In this document: piece by piece, positions 1-7,348 of the stretch
Position numbering within the stretch: position 1 is the first letter of the stretch
How the letters are laid out: the number at the start of each line of letters is the position of its first letter
Assembly (NCBI GenBank): GCA_021154885.1
Contig: JAJKHS010000034.1
Location: 1 to 49,139 of the forward strand
DNA length: 49,139 nucleotides
Direction: 5' to 3'
DNA from: Thermoanaerobaculum sp.
GTDB lineage: Bacteria > Acidobacteriota > Thermoanaerobaculia > Multivoradales > UBA5704
Notes under the pieces: model-generated
The model's input: the letters and a program-made list of their open reading frames with translations, nothing else
Told to the model about the DNA's origin: nothing
Databases searched by the model: none
Position numbers and translations under genes: made by a program

Positions 1-5
1 CCCGG

Positions 6-1052
6 TTGGAGCCGTCTTGCTGGTCTCCCTCTTCTCCCGGGGAGGGGGGTTGGGAGGGGGCGGGAGAAGAGGGCCGGGGTGATGAGGGTCTTGGGAGGGG
101 GAAGGGTGACCTGCCCTGGCTCGACGACCTCGCCCCTCCCGGTCTCCGCCTCCTTTTCTTCGGCGGCAAGGGGGGCGTGGGAAAGACGACGTGCTCGGCG
201 GCGGTCGCTCTCGCCTTGGCGCGGCGGCGGCAGGGGGCGCGGATCCTGCTGCTTTCGACGGACCCCGCCCATTCCCTGGCCGACGTGCTGCGGGTCCCCC
301 TCGGGGATGACGAGCGCCCCGTGGCGGGCGTGCCGGGCCTCGTGGCCCGCGAGCTCGACGCCGGCGGCGCGTTCGCGCGCTGGCGGGAGCGGCACGGCGG
401 AGAGGTGGACCGGGCGGTCGGCGCCCTGGCCGCGGAGGGGTCCGGCGTCGAGGACCTGCTGGACTTCACGCCGCCGGGGCTGGACGAGCTGATCGCCGTC
501 TCCTCTCTGCTCGACGCCATGTTCAGCGAGGATGGAGAGGATGGCGCGCCCGCCCGCGACCTGGTGATCGTGGACACCGCCCCCACCGGCCACGCGCTGC
601 GCCTGCTGGAGATGCCGGAGCTGGCCCTCTCCTGGGACCGCTTTCTCCTGTCCCTCCTGCTCAAGTACCGCGAGGCCATGGGACTGGGGGACCTCGCGGC
701 CGGGCTCGTGGACCTCTCCCGCAGCCTGAAGCGCCTGCAGGCCCTGCTACGCGACCCCGGCCGGGCCCGCTTCGTCGTGGTGACCCGTGCCGCCGAGCTC
801 CCCCGCCGCGAGACGGCGCGCCTCCTCAGCTCCCTGCGGCGGCTGAAGATCGCGGTGCCGGCGGTGGTGGTCAACGCCTTGCCGCCTCCAGGGTGCTCCC
901 GCAGCGGCGAGATACCGGCCCTGCGGCTCCCCCGCGTCGTGCGCGGGCGCTGCGCTATCATCGAAGCTCCCGCCACGTTCCCGCCGCCCCGCGGTGCGGA
1001 GGACCTGGCGACGTGGGCTCAGGACTGGACGATGACCGCGGGTACCGGATGA
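6..1052 (+). CDS. ArsA/Get3-type ATPase of a gas-vesicle cluster (5' end uncertain)
   Basis: P-loop ATPase of the ArsA/Get3 family. It has a deviant Walker A (GGKGGVGKTT, about residues 53-62), the STDPAHSL switch segment and VIVDTAPTGH. Such ATPases occur in some gas-vesicle clusters, where the role is unknown. The stop overlaps the next start (ATGA), so it is coupled to the gvp genes. The start is doubtful: TTG at 6 is the only usual start codon in this frame before the P-loop. It would give a Gly/Glu-rich leader carrying a long inverted repeat, and the frame is open to the left edge, so the gene may begin outside the window. Family call is firm; the N-terminus is not. Confidence 0.75.
   Translation: MEPSCWSPSSPGEGGWEGAGEEGRGDEGLGRGKGDLPWLDDLAPPGLRLLFFGGKGGVGKTTCSAAVALALARRRQGARILLLSTDPAHSLADVLRVPLGDDERPVAGVPGLVARELDAGGAFARWRERHGGEVDRAVGALAAEGSGVEDLLDFTPPGLDELIAVSSLLDAMFSEDGEDGAPARDLVIVDTAPTGHALRLLEMPELALSWDRFLLSLLLKYREAMGLGDLAAGLVDLSRSLKRLQALLRDPGRARFVVVTRAAELPRRETARLLSSLRRLKIAVPAVVVNALPPPGCSRSGEIPALRLPRVVRGRCAIIEAPATFPPPRGAEDLATWAQDWTMTAGTG
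27..73. repeat. 13-bp perfect inverted repeat in the ArsA 5' region
   Basis: CCCTCTTCTCCCG (27-39) is exactly complementary to CGGGAGAAGAGGG (61-73) across a G-rich 21-base spacer. It resembles the REP-like palindromes scattered between genes of GC-rich genomes, which argues that the first 70 bases may not be genuine coding sequence. Confidence 0.5.
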
Positions 1053-1828
1053 GCGAAGCCACCTATCTCTACTGCCTCGTGCGCGGCTCCGGCGAGCCGT
1101 CGCTGGCCGGCGTGCCGCCCGGCCTGCCGGGGCTCGGCGCCCCTCGCGCTCTGGAAGTCGCCGGCGGGCTCTGGCTGGTGGCGGCCGGTGCCCCCCTGCC
1201 CGAGTTCAGCGGCGAGCGGATCGAGGAGCGGCTCGCCGACCTCGACTGGGTATCGGCCTGCGCCCTCGCCCACGAGGCCGTCGTCGAGCACTTCCGCGAC
1301 GCTCCCGCCCTCCTGCCGCTGAAGCTCTTCACCCTCTTCGCCTCGGACGAGCGTGCCCTCGCCCACCTGCGCGAGAGCCGCGAGCGGCTCGACCCGGTGC
1401 TCGACAGGGTGGCCGGCCGCGTCGAGTGGGGGGTGCGCGTCCGTCTCGACGAGGCCCGCGCCCGCGCGGCCCTGGCCGCCGAGGGCCGCCAGACCGTCCC
1501 GGCCGGCTCCGGCACCAGCTTCCTGCTGCGCAAGAAGCGGGAGCAGGAGGCCTCACGGGACCTGGCCAGCCGCCTCCGCGCCGAGGTGGACGCCGGCTGG
1601 GACGAGCTGGCGGCGGCGGCGGACGAGGTGCTCCGCCGGGAGCCGGCGACGGCGCCGGAACAGGGGGGCAAGGTGTTCCTCGACGCCGCCCTCCTCGTCC
1701 CCGCCGGCCGCGGCGCCGAGCTCGAGGCCGCCGTCGAGCGCTTTGCCTCCCGTCTGGCCGCGAAAGGTGGCGAGGTGATCCTCACCGGCCCCTGGCCCCC
1801 CTACCACTTCGTGGAGGAGGCCCGATGA
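1049..1828 (+). CDS. Gas vesicle protein GvpL/GvpF family (copy 1)
   Basis: 259-aa member of the GvpL/GvpF family, minor gas-vesicle proteins needed for assembly. It begins with the typical ATYLYCLVRG strand, has the ALLPLKLFTLF segment in the middle, and ends with the family hallmark TGPWPPYHF. ATG 1049 overlaps the ArsA stop by four bases and is preferred to upstream starts, which would run through the ATPase. The 3' end overlaps the next gene by ATGA. A second copy lies two genes downstream. F and L cannot be told apart from sequence alone. Confidence 0.9.
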   Translation: MSEATYLYCLVRGSGEPSLAGVPPGLPGLGAPRALEVAGGLWLVAAGAPLPEFSGERIEERLADLDWVSACALAHEAVVEHFRDAPALLPLKLFTLFASDERALAHLRESRERLDPVLDRVAGRVEWGVRVRLDEARARAALAAEGRQTVPAGSGTSFLLRKKREQEASRDLASRLRAEVDAGWDELAAAADEVLRREPATAPEQGGKVFLDAALLVPAGRGAELEAAVERFASRLAAKGGEVILTGPWPPYHFVEEAR

Positions 1829-2055
1829 GCACAACGAGAACGACGAGGGAAGATGACAGCCTGGAGATCCTCGACTCGAGCGACGTCTCGCTGCTCGACA
1901 CGGTGGACAACCTGCTCAACCGGGGGGTGGTGCTCAAGGGCGAGGTGGTGATCGGCCTGGCCGGCATCGACCTGATCTACCTCGAGCTCTCGGCCATCCT
2001 CTGTGCCGCCGATCGCATCCTGCCCAAGGAGCCGCCCAGGGAGCCGGACGAGTGA
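1825..2055 (+). CDS. Small gas vesicle protein of the GvpA/J/M/S family
   Basis: 76-aa protein whose central part (LLDTVDNLLNRGVVLKGEVV, then IGLAGIDLIYLELSAIL) is the conserved helix-strand-strand-helix core of the GvpA family. The KGEVVIGLAGIDLIYL form looks more like the accessory J/M/S members than the main rib protein GvpA, so the principal shell gene probably lies upstream, outside the window. ATGA overlap with the previous gene and GTGA overlap with the next put it in one translationally coupled operon. Confidence 0.85.
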   Translation: MSTTRTTREDDSLEILDSSDVSLLDTVDNLLNRGVVLKGEVVIGLAGIDLIYLELSAILCAADRILPKEPPREPDE

Positions 2056-2732
2056 CCCCCATCCTCTACATATACGCCGTGGTCGACGGCGAGCCGGCCG
2101 GCCCCCTCGGCGAGGGGATCGGGAGTGAGCCCCTCCGGCTCGTCCGCACGGGTGGGATCGCGGCCGTAGCGGGCGACCTCTCCGCCGTCCTCAAGCCTGC
2201 GCCCGAGACCCTGAAGCACCAGGACGCCGTGGTCCGCCGGCTCGCCGGGCTCTTCACCGCTCTCCTCCCGGCCCGCTTCGGCGAGAGCGTGGCGGACGAG
2301 GCCGCCCTCGCGGCGCGGCTCGCCCCCCGGGAGAGCGAGCTGGCCGCGGCCCTGGCGCTCGTCCGCGGCTGCGTGCAGATGACCCTGCGCGTCTTCGGCG
2401 AGCCGGACCCGGCGCCGGAGCCCGGAGCCCCGGCCGCCGGCGGACCGGGCGCGCGCTATCTCGCGGCGCGCCGGGAGGAGCGGCAGAGGTTCCACTCGCT
2501 CCCCGAGATCGGCCCCCTGAGCCAGGCCCTGCGTCCATTGCTGCGCGCCGAGCGGATCGAGCGCCACGCCGCCGGCCCGCTGCTCGGCACCGCCTATCAT
2601 CTCGTCCCCCGCGACGGCACCGCCGCCTACCTCGCCGCCGTGGAGGAGGCTCGGGGCCGGCTCGGCGGCCGGCGGCTCGCCGCCACCGGCCCCTGGCCGC
2701 CCTACGCCTTCGCCCCAGGGGGCACGCCATGA
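2052..2732 (+). CDS. Gas vesicle protein GvpL/GvpF family (copy 2)
   Basis: 226-aa GvpL/GvpF protein, starting at a GTG that overlaps the preceding TGA (GTGA). It has the N-terminal ILYIYAVVDG strand, the LLPARFGESV segment matching LLPLKLFTLF of copy 1, and the C-terminal TGPWPPYAF motif. It is shorter and clearly divergent from copy 1, so this is an old F/L pair and not a recent duplicate. It overlaps gvpK by four bases. Confidence 0.88.
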   Translation: MTPILYIYAVVDGEPAGPLGEGIGSEPLRLVRTGGIAAVAGDLSAVLKPAPETLKHQDAVVRRLAGLFTALLPARFGESVADEAALAARLAPRESELAAALALVRGCVQMTLRVFGEPDPAPEPGAPAAGGPGARYLAARREERQRFHSLPEIGPLSQALRPLLRAERIERHAAGPLLGTAYHLVPRDGTAAYLAAVEEARGRLGGRRLAATGPWPPYAFAPGGTP

Positions 2733-3076
2733 GCCAGCAGGACGCAGTCCGCCTGGAGATCGAGGAGCTGGACGCCCTGCGTGCCGAGATCGAGCGCCGG
2801 GCCGCCGCCGAGGCGCCGCGTTGGAACGCCGACCCGGAGGAGGTGCAGCGCTCGGTGGCGCGACTCCTCCTGGCGCTCGCCGAGTTCCTGCGCAAGCTGA
2901 TGGAGAAGCAGGCCATCCGGCGCATGGAGGCCGGCACCCTCACCGACGAGGAGGTGGAGAAGCTCGGCCTCTCCCTCATGCGCCTGGAGGAGACCCTGCA
3001 CGAGATCGCCGCCCGCTTCGGCCTCGCCCCCGAGGACCTGAACCTGGATCTCGGGCCCCTGGGGAGGCTGATCTGA
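2729..3076 (+). CDS. gvpK: Gas vesicle protein GvpK
   Basis: 115-aa GvpK. The family signature is complete: NADPEEVQRSVARLLL, then LMEKQAIRRMEAGTLTDEEV, and the C-terminal LNLDLGPLGRLI. GvpK is a conserved assembly protein of gas vesicles. The start ATG 2729 overlaps the end of the second GvpL/F gene. It is the last gvp gene of the run; a 38-base gap separates it from the HupE/UreJ-like gene. Confidence 0.95.
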   Translation: MSQQDAVRLEIEELDALRAEIERRAAAEAPRWNADPEEVQRSVARLLLALAEFLRKLMEKQAIRRMEAGTLTDEEVEKLGLSLMRLEETLHEIAARFGLAPEDLNLDLGPLGRLI

Positions 3077-3114
3077 GCGTTCATCCATCCACGCCCCCGT
3101 ACCGTACTCCTGGC

Positions 3115-4230
3115 GTGAGGACCCGATCCTTGTCTCGCATCCGCTTTCTCGTCCTTGTTGTCCTTGCCGTCCTTCCGGTCCTTTCCCCAGCCCACGCCCA
3201 CGAGCTGGGGAAGATCCAGGTCTACGCCAACTTCCTGAAGGACGGCACCTACCGGATCGACGTGCCCATCGACCCGGAGCACCTGACGCCGGGCGATTTC
3301 GGCGGTCCCGCGGGCGAGACCCGCCATGGGGCCATCGCCAGGCTGACCCCGGAGGTGGAGGGCCAGTACGGGAAGTTCCTGCGCAACTTCGTGGACGGCG
3401 CCACCGTGTCTTTCGACGGCAAGCCGGTCGAGCCCCAGGTGGAGATCGCGCCGCCGGACAAGGACGCGCCGCCGGGGCGGACGACGCTGCGCCTCCACGG
3501 CCCCATTCCGGGCGGCGCCCACGCCTTCACGTGGGTGGAGACGCAGCGTCTCGGCTCCTATCCCCTGGTGCTGCAGAACGAGGGAGACGAGAGTGCCGAG
3601 TGGGGGTGGCTGGAGGGGGGCAGGCAGAGCCCGCCGTTCTCCCTCTCCAAGGCAGTGGTGCCGCCCACCCGCTGGCAGGTGGTGAAGCTTTATCTCAAGC
3701 TTGGCTTCACCCACATCGTGCCCGAGGGGCCGGACCACATCCTCTTCGTGCTTGGCATCTTCCTCCTCTCCCGGCGGGTCAAGCCGATCCTTCAGCAGGT
3801 GACCGCCTTCACGGTGGCGCACACCCTGACGCTCGGCCTCTCCATCTACGGCGTCGTGTCGCTGCCGCCCTCGATCGTCGAGCCGCTGATCGCGCTGTCG
3901 ATCGTCTTCGTGGCGGTGGAGAACATCCTCACCCCGGAGCTGAAGCCCTCGCGGATCGCCCTGGTCTTCGCCTTCGGCCTGCTGCACGGCCTGGGTTTCG
4001 CGGGCGTCCTCTCGCAGCTTGGCCTCCCCCGCTCGGAGTTCCTCACCGCGCTCCTCTCCTTCAACCTGGGAGTTGAAGCGGGCCAGCTCACGGTCATCAG
4101 CATCGCCTTCCTTCTCGTGGGCCTGCCTTTCCGCAGCCAGATCTGGTATCGTCGGCGCGTGGTCGTTCCCGCTTCGTTTCTCATCGCGGCCGTGGGGCTT
4201 TACTGGTCGGTGCAGCGGGTTTTCTTCTGA
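3115..4230 (+). CDS. HupE/UreJ-like membrane protein with extracytoplasmic N-domain
   Basis: 371-aa protein from GTG 3115. The start gives a clean signal peptide (Arg-rich n-region, FLVLVVLAVLPVL, cleavage near AHA-HELG). TTG 3130 is an alternative. Residues about 27-180 form an extracytoplasmic domain. The C-terminal half has about six membrane helices with the HupE/UreJ-type motifs FTVAHTLTLGLS and GLLHGLGFAGVL, whose histidines are proposed metal ligands in this family (nickel/cobalt transport in characterised relatives). The substrate here is unknown. It follows gvpK by 38 bases and may be co-transcribed; a strong hairpin follows its stop. Confidence 0.8.
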   Translation: MRTRSLSRIRFLVLVVLAVLPVLSPAHAHELGKIQVYANFLKDGTYRIDVPIDPEHLTPGDFGGPAGETRHGAIARLTPEVEGQYGKFLRNFVDGATVSFDGKPVEPQVEIAPPDKDAPPGRTTLRLHGPIPGGAHAFTWVETQRLGSYPLVLQNEGDESAEWGWLEGGRQSPPFSLSKAVVPPTRWQVVKLYLKLGFTHIVPEGPDHILFVLGIFLLSRRVKPILQQVTAFTVAHTLTLGLSIYGVVSLPPSIVEPLIALSIVFVAVENILTPELKPSRIALVFAFGLLHGLGFAGVLSQLGLPRSEFLTALLSFNLGVEAGQLTVISIAFLLVGLPFRSQIWYRRRVVVPASFLIAAVGLYWSVQRVFF

Positions 4231-4243
4231 ACAGCCCGTTTTT

Positions 4244-4288
4244 CATTGAAAAAACCGGAGAAACAATGTTTGCCGGCTTTTTTCAATG
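4244..4288. terminator. Long A/T-flanked hairpin, probable bidirectional intrinsic terminator
   Basis: Nearly perfect 45-base inverted repeat 14 bases after the HupE/UreJ-like stop. CATTG+A6+CCGG+AG+AAAC (4244-4264) pairs with GTTT+G+CCGG+C+T6+CAATG (4268-4288) around an AAT loop. The T6 on the 3' arm and A6 on the 5' arm suit termination on either strand. It coincides with units 1-2 of the 20-bp repeat array. Confidence 0.6.
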
Positions 4289-4423
4289 TTTCTCCAGGAA
4301 AAAAATTGTTCCACGGCTTTGAACAATATAAAAGCGGCTAGAACATTGTTCCACGGCTTTTTTCATTGTTTAAGCCGGTTTTCCAGTGTTCAAGGCTCTG
4401 GAAACGTGTTCAAGCCCCGGAAA
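4244..4423. repeat. Array of nine degenerate 20-bp repeats with exact 20-bp phasing
   Basis: Nine consecutive 20-bp units start at 4244, 4264, 4284, 4304, 4324, 4344, 4364, 4384 and 4404. Each has a CATTGTT-like box, then a GC core (CCGG, CACGGC or AAGCCGG) and an A or T run. Clear units are CATTGTTCCACGGCTTTTTT (4344-4363) and CATTGTTTAAGCCGGTTTTC (4364-4383). Neighbouring units form inverted repeats, such as ATTGTTC/GAACAAT around 4305-4327. G+C is 37% by count over 4261-4320, far below the flanks. The downstream part to 4601 holds no convincing gene; it has scattered GCCGG and AAAGCCG motifs like decayed units. Confidence 0.75.
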
Positions 4424-4601
4424 AGCTCGGCGAGAGGGATTTCAAGCCCGCGCGGCGGCGGTATGGTGAGAAAGTCGCCGGTGCGGCGGAAATTTCGGGC
4501 AGACGCTGGAAAAAGCCGGCGAGCCGGCGAAAGACGAGCACGGCTCCGCGAAAGCCGTCGATGTCATGTCAGGTTGGCTCCGAACCTCAACCCGGATCGT
4601 T

Positions 4602-5072
4602 CTAGGGCGCCGTGGAGGGTTGCTCAAAGGTGAGCTCGTAGGGAACCCGCGCGACGACCTCCCATTGACCGTCCCCCTGTCCTTGTTCCATTTGGAAGGT
4701 GTATCGCCCTACCCCTCGGAACGGCAGCACCGTCATTTTAATTTGCGTTCTCACCCGTTGCTTCTCGGTCAGGTCAATCCTGGCCGTCATCTCTTTCTCG
4801 TTGACTGGCAGCACCAAGGACCCATCAGCCGCGACCAGCGATACTCGGTAGGCGCCCATCTCGGGGACGTCTGGCCGCGATCGAACCCAAAAGCTGAACA
4901 GGGTTGCTTCCAGTTCAATTGCCGTCCCTTTCTCTCCTGGATTGGCCACCGCTGCCGCTTCTGTCGGCGAAACGTCAATCAAGACGGTTTCGATGGCGTC
5001 AATCAACGAAACCTGATTTGACTCCCTGTCGATGATCGCGCGTTTACAGAAGAGGGTCCAGACGTGTTCCAC
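4602..5072 (-). CDS. Uncharacterised DUF6941-like protein, third gene of a toxin-antitoxin operon
   Basis: 156-aa protein starting at GTG 5072, immediately after the antitoxin stop, with GGGGAAG upstream as a ribosome-binding site. The layout is a first strand ending in NQVSLIDAIE, a central strand pair with GAYRVSLVAADGS, and a terminal GVGRYTFQM...VPYELTF. It resembles the small all-beta DUF6941-type proteins, but that is a by-eye match. No signal peptide or membrane segment. The lower G+C (53% by count over 4681-4740) is shared with the two genes upstream, implying joint acquisition. Function unknown; its place suggests a chaperone-like, regulatory or sensor role in the toxin-antitoxin module. 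Confidence 0.7.
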   Translation of the reverse strand: MEHVWTLFCKRAIIDRESNQVSLIDAIETVLIDVSPTEAAAVANPGEKGTAIELEATLFSFWVRSRPDVPEMGAYRVSLVAADGSLVLPVNEKEMTARIDLTEKQRVRTQIKMTVLPFRGVGRYTFQMEQGQGDGQWEVVARVPYELTFEQPSTAP

Positions 5073-5468
5073 CTATCTTCCCCAATTCATTGTAACGGTG
5101 TCCGTTGCGGAATCTCTCGCCATCGCTACAGCCGGCTTGCCGGCCCTGGCTTTATGCCGGGCAAAGTCGACGACCACTCCTTGGTCCGCGCGCCTGTCCT
5201 CCTTTCTCTCCAGGTGAACGCGAACCACGGCGTCCAGGGCCATTGCAAGCTTCGCCATGGTCCCCAGGGTGACGTTAGCTCCACCCAGGAGCTTGGTGAT
5301 GAATTGGCGCCTGACGCCAAGAAGCCTCGCCAACTGTGCGTTCGTGACCTGTCGTTGCTTCATCAGGGCATGCAACTCCCTCGCAAAATCGCTGATCGCG
5401 ACATCCATCCAATACTCACTCGACGACTCAGCCTCCCGGGCTAAGTCCCGATACTTCTGCAGGCTCAT
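5073..5468 (-). CDS. XRE-family antitoxin
   Basis: 131-aa protein with a central helix-turn-helix (about residues 43-80: NAQLARLLGVRRQFITKLLG followed by NVTLGTMAKLAMAL), the Cro/C1 type typical of HigA-like antitoxins. The ATG overlaps the toxin stop by four bases, so toxin and antitoxin are translationally coupled, toxin first. The polar C-terminal tail (about residues 95-131) is probably the toxin-binding or flexible part. It is expected to neutralise the toxin and repress the operon. Confidence 0.85.
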   Translation of the reverse strand: MSLQKYRDLAREAESSSEYWMDVAISDFARELHALMKQRQVTNAQLARLLGVRRQFITKLLGGANVTLGTMAKLAMALDAVVRVHLERKEDRRADQGVVVDFARHKARAGKPAVAMARDSATDTVTMNWGR

Positions 5469-5902
5469 GGCTGATCCTCCACGAGAGTCGTAATCGTGAC
5501 CCTGCCCCTTCGTTTGTCGGCGAAGTAGCGCCGCCTGGCCTCAGCGGCCTCCTTAAGTTTTTGAGGCGGCGTCATGTCGGTCTTGAGGAAGCCGTTCACA
5601 CAGATGATTCGTTTCTCGTCCATGAAGAAAAGGACGCGCACCTTCGGTCCACGCCGTGGCTGTTTGCGAAATTCGAAGACGCCATCCTCATAGGGATGCA
5701 TTCGGAAACAGAGCTCCACGTTGTCCTCTTGTGGACCGTAGTGCGGCACGGTCTCCTTGAGGAACGAGTACAGCCCACGCCGGACGGCTTGCTGGCCCTC
5801 CCGCTTCCCCAGAAGGAAATCAAGGAGCTCGCACGTCTCGCCGTCGTAGGTCAGCAACGCCAGCACGTCCCACGCCGCCCTGCGTAGGCGCAACAGCCTC
5901 AT
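5465..5902 (-). CDS. RelE/HigB-like toxin
   Basis: 145-aa protein with the RelE/HigB-superfamily core in its second half: VFEFRKQPRRGPKVRVLFFM, then ICVNGFLKTDMTPPQKLKEA and EARRRYF. This is the form seen in phage-derived Gp49-like toxins, which are usually ribosome-dependent mRNA interferases. ATG 5902 lies close to the possible promoter, so the true start could be a few codons further in (a GTG at VLALL). First gene of a toxin, antitoxin, third-gene operon on the minus strand. Confidence 0.75.
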   Translation of the reverse strand: MRLLRLRRAAWDVLALLTYDGETCELLDFLLGKREGQQAVRRGLYSFLKETVPHYGPQEDNVELCFRMHPYEDGVFEFRKQPRRGPKVRVLFFMDEKRIICVNGFLKTDMTPPQKLKEAAEARRRYFADKRRGRVTITTLVEDQP

Positions 5903-5915
5903 GGTAACCTATGAG

Positions 5916-5930
5916 TTGACATTCCGTCAA
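5916..5930 (-). promoter_or_regulatory. Possible operator/-35 of the toxin-antitoxin operon
   Basis: TTGAC-ATTCC-GTCAA is a perfect 5-bp inverted repeat 14 bases upstream of the toxin start. Read on the minus strand it includes TTGACG, a good -35, but no convincing -10 sits at standard distance. Autoregulation through such palindromes is usual for XRE antitoxins. Role inferred. Confidence 0.35.
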
Positions 5931-5947
5931 GGCCTGGCTTGGGGTTT

Positions 5948-5972
5948 GTGGCGTGAATTCCGGGGTCAGACC
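5948..5972. other. Possible mobile-element footprint beside the toxin-antitoxin island
   Basis: The stretch containing GAATTCCGGGGTCAGACC resembles the GGGGTCAGACC-type termini that I recall beside IS200-like and REP-associated tyrosine transposases in many genomes. No transposase is present, and the opposite edge of the island shows no matching copy. It marks the change from lower-GC to high-GC sequence. Confidence 0.25.
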
Positions 5973-6010
5973 AAGGTGGAGACTCAGCTATTCCCGATCG
6001 CCGCCACTGC

Positions 6011-7348
6011 CTAATCCTCGTTCCTCGCATCGAACTTCAGCCCCGGATCGTTCTCGGCTCTCTGCAGAAAGGCGGCCACCCGGGCGACCAGCTCGGCGCT
6101 CGCCGTTTCGGCTTCGATCGCCTGCTTCAGGAAGGCGAGGGCCGCCAGCGCCTCACGGTGGATCTGGCGCGAGGTGAAGACCGGCGCGATCTCCTCGGCC
6201 AGCCGCTTCAGGTCGGCCGTGCGCCCCTGCTCGGCGTAGAGGGCGGCGAGCTCCAGCGAAACCAGGGCTGTGTCGTAGGGGACGCCCTCGGCGAGGAACC
6301 CCTCCCGCGCCTTCAGGAAGAGCGACTCGGCGCGGCTCGCGTTCCCGAGGCCGCGCGCGATCTTCCCCTTCAGCCACTGGCGACGGTTCTGGATGAACGG
6401 CTCTCCGAAGTCGCGGTAGAGAGGACGGGTCTCGCGATAGAGGTCCCGCGCCTCCACGGCTCGGCCCGCGTCGGCGAGGTAGGTCGCCAGGTTGTGCCGG
6501 GCGCAGATCAGCAGGCGCGGCTCCTGCTCCGCGTCGATGAGGTCGAGGGACTGATAGAGCACCGGGATGCTCGCTTCGGGGTTTCCAGCGTGGTAGTGGA
6601 CGGTCGCGAGGTTAACGAGGGAGCGGCCGGCCCGGTGCCGGTCGCCGATCTTGAGGAAGGTCGAGACCGCCTTCCGGAGCAGATCCACGGCCTCTTCGAA
6701 CCGGCGCTGATCTCTGCGTAGCGAGCCCAGGAGGTCCAGGAGGATGGCGCGCTCCAGCACGTCCCCCGTCCCTTTCTCCAGATGGTCGAACGCCTTGCCC
6801 AAGGCCTCCTCGGCACCGTGCAGATCCGAGCGGGTGCGGCAGGCATTGCCGACGTGGGCCCAGGCGCGGGCCCGCAGGTCCTCGATCAGCTCCGCGCCAT
6901 AACGGTAGGGGTCCAGGCAATCCCCCAGGCTGAGGGCGAGCAGCCCCAACTCCTCCGCATGGGCCGGGCCGCGGATCGTCATCTCCCGGGTCCGCTCAAT
7001 CAGCAGCTCGAAGAGGCCCCAGGAATGGAACCGCGGATTGGCGCTGAGGACCTCGTCCCACCGCTCGGCCGGATGGCCCATCAGCTCCACGAAGAGGTCC
7101 GGGGCCTCGTCCCGTTCCGCCTCAACCGTCCGGGCCCAGGTCTCGACCCGCCCGCGGGTGCGCTCCAGGGCCGGGGCATACCCGCCGAAAGCCTCCTTCT
7201 CTCCGGCCGTCTCCTCCGGCCGCGGCAGGTAGTAGAGTCGCGCGCGGCAGTAGGCGCAACGGGCGAGGTGGAAGACCAGGTCCCGATCCCGCTCCGCCAG
7301 CGACAGCAGAAACTCCTCCAGCACCTTGTCATGAGGGTGGATCTTCAA
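6011..7348 (-). CDS. Zinc-finger/TPR protein paired with a sigma-like protein
   Basis: 445-aa protein with an N-terminal HLARCAYC (H-x3-C-x2-C, about residues 27-34), like the zinc-binding anti-sigma fold, followed by an all-helical region of TPR repeats from about residue 160 to 420 (for example GRSLVNLATVHYHAGNPEAS). No transmembrane segment. The ATG overlaps the 3' end of the sigma region-2 protein by 20 bases, so the two are co-expressed. The likely role is a cytoplasmic partner of that protein, perhaps an anti-sigma factor using TPRs for signal or protein binding. Two distant relatives lie in tandem at 23695-26351. Confidence 0.65.
   Translation of the reverse strand: MKIHPHDKVLEEFLLSLAERDRDLVFHLARCAYCRARLYYLPRPEETAGEKEAFGGYAPALERTRGRVETWARTVEAERDEAPDLFVELMGHPAERWDEVLSANPRFHSWGLFELLIERTREMTIRGPAHAEELGLLALSLGDCLDPYRYGAELIEDLRARAWAHVGNACRTRSDLHGAEEALGKAFDHLEKGTGDVLERAILLDLLGSLRRDQRRFEEAVDLLRKAVSTFLKIGDRHRAGRSLVNLATVHYHAGNPEASIPVLYQSLDLIDAEQEPRLLICARHNLATYLADAGRAVEARDLYRETRPLYRDFGEPFIQNRRQWLKGKIARGLGNASRAESLFLKAREGFLAEGVPYDTALVSLELAALYAEQGRTADLKRLAEEIAPVFTSRQIHREALAALAFLKQAIEAETASAELVARVAAFLQRAENDPGLKFDARNED

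Noticed and set aside
2254-3987. Long minus-strand open frame opposite gvpK and the HupE/UreJ-like gene
   Set aside because: Antisense shadow with low-complexity sequence; the plus-strand GvpK and HupE/UreJ motifs are unambiguous.
4304-4363. parS-like centromere sites (TTGTTCCACG resembles half of TGTTCCACGTGGAACA)
   Set aside because: Only one half-site matches and the second arm is missing in every unit; no parAB genes are in the window.
4244-4423. CRISPR array
   Set aside because: Units are contiguous 20-bp degenerate repeats without unique spacers between identical repeats, and no cas gene is near.
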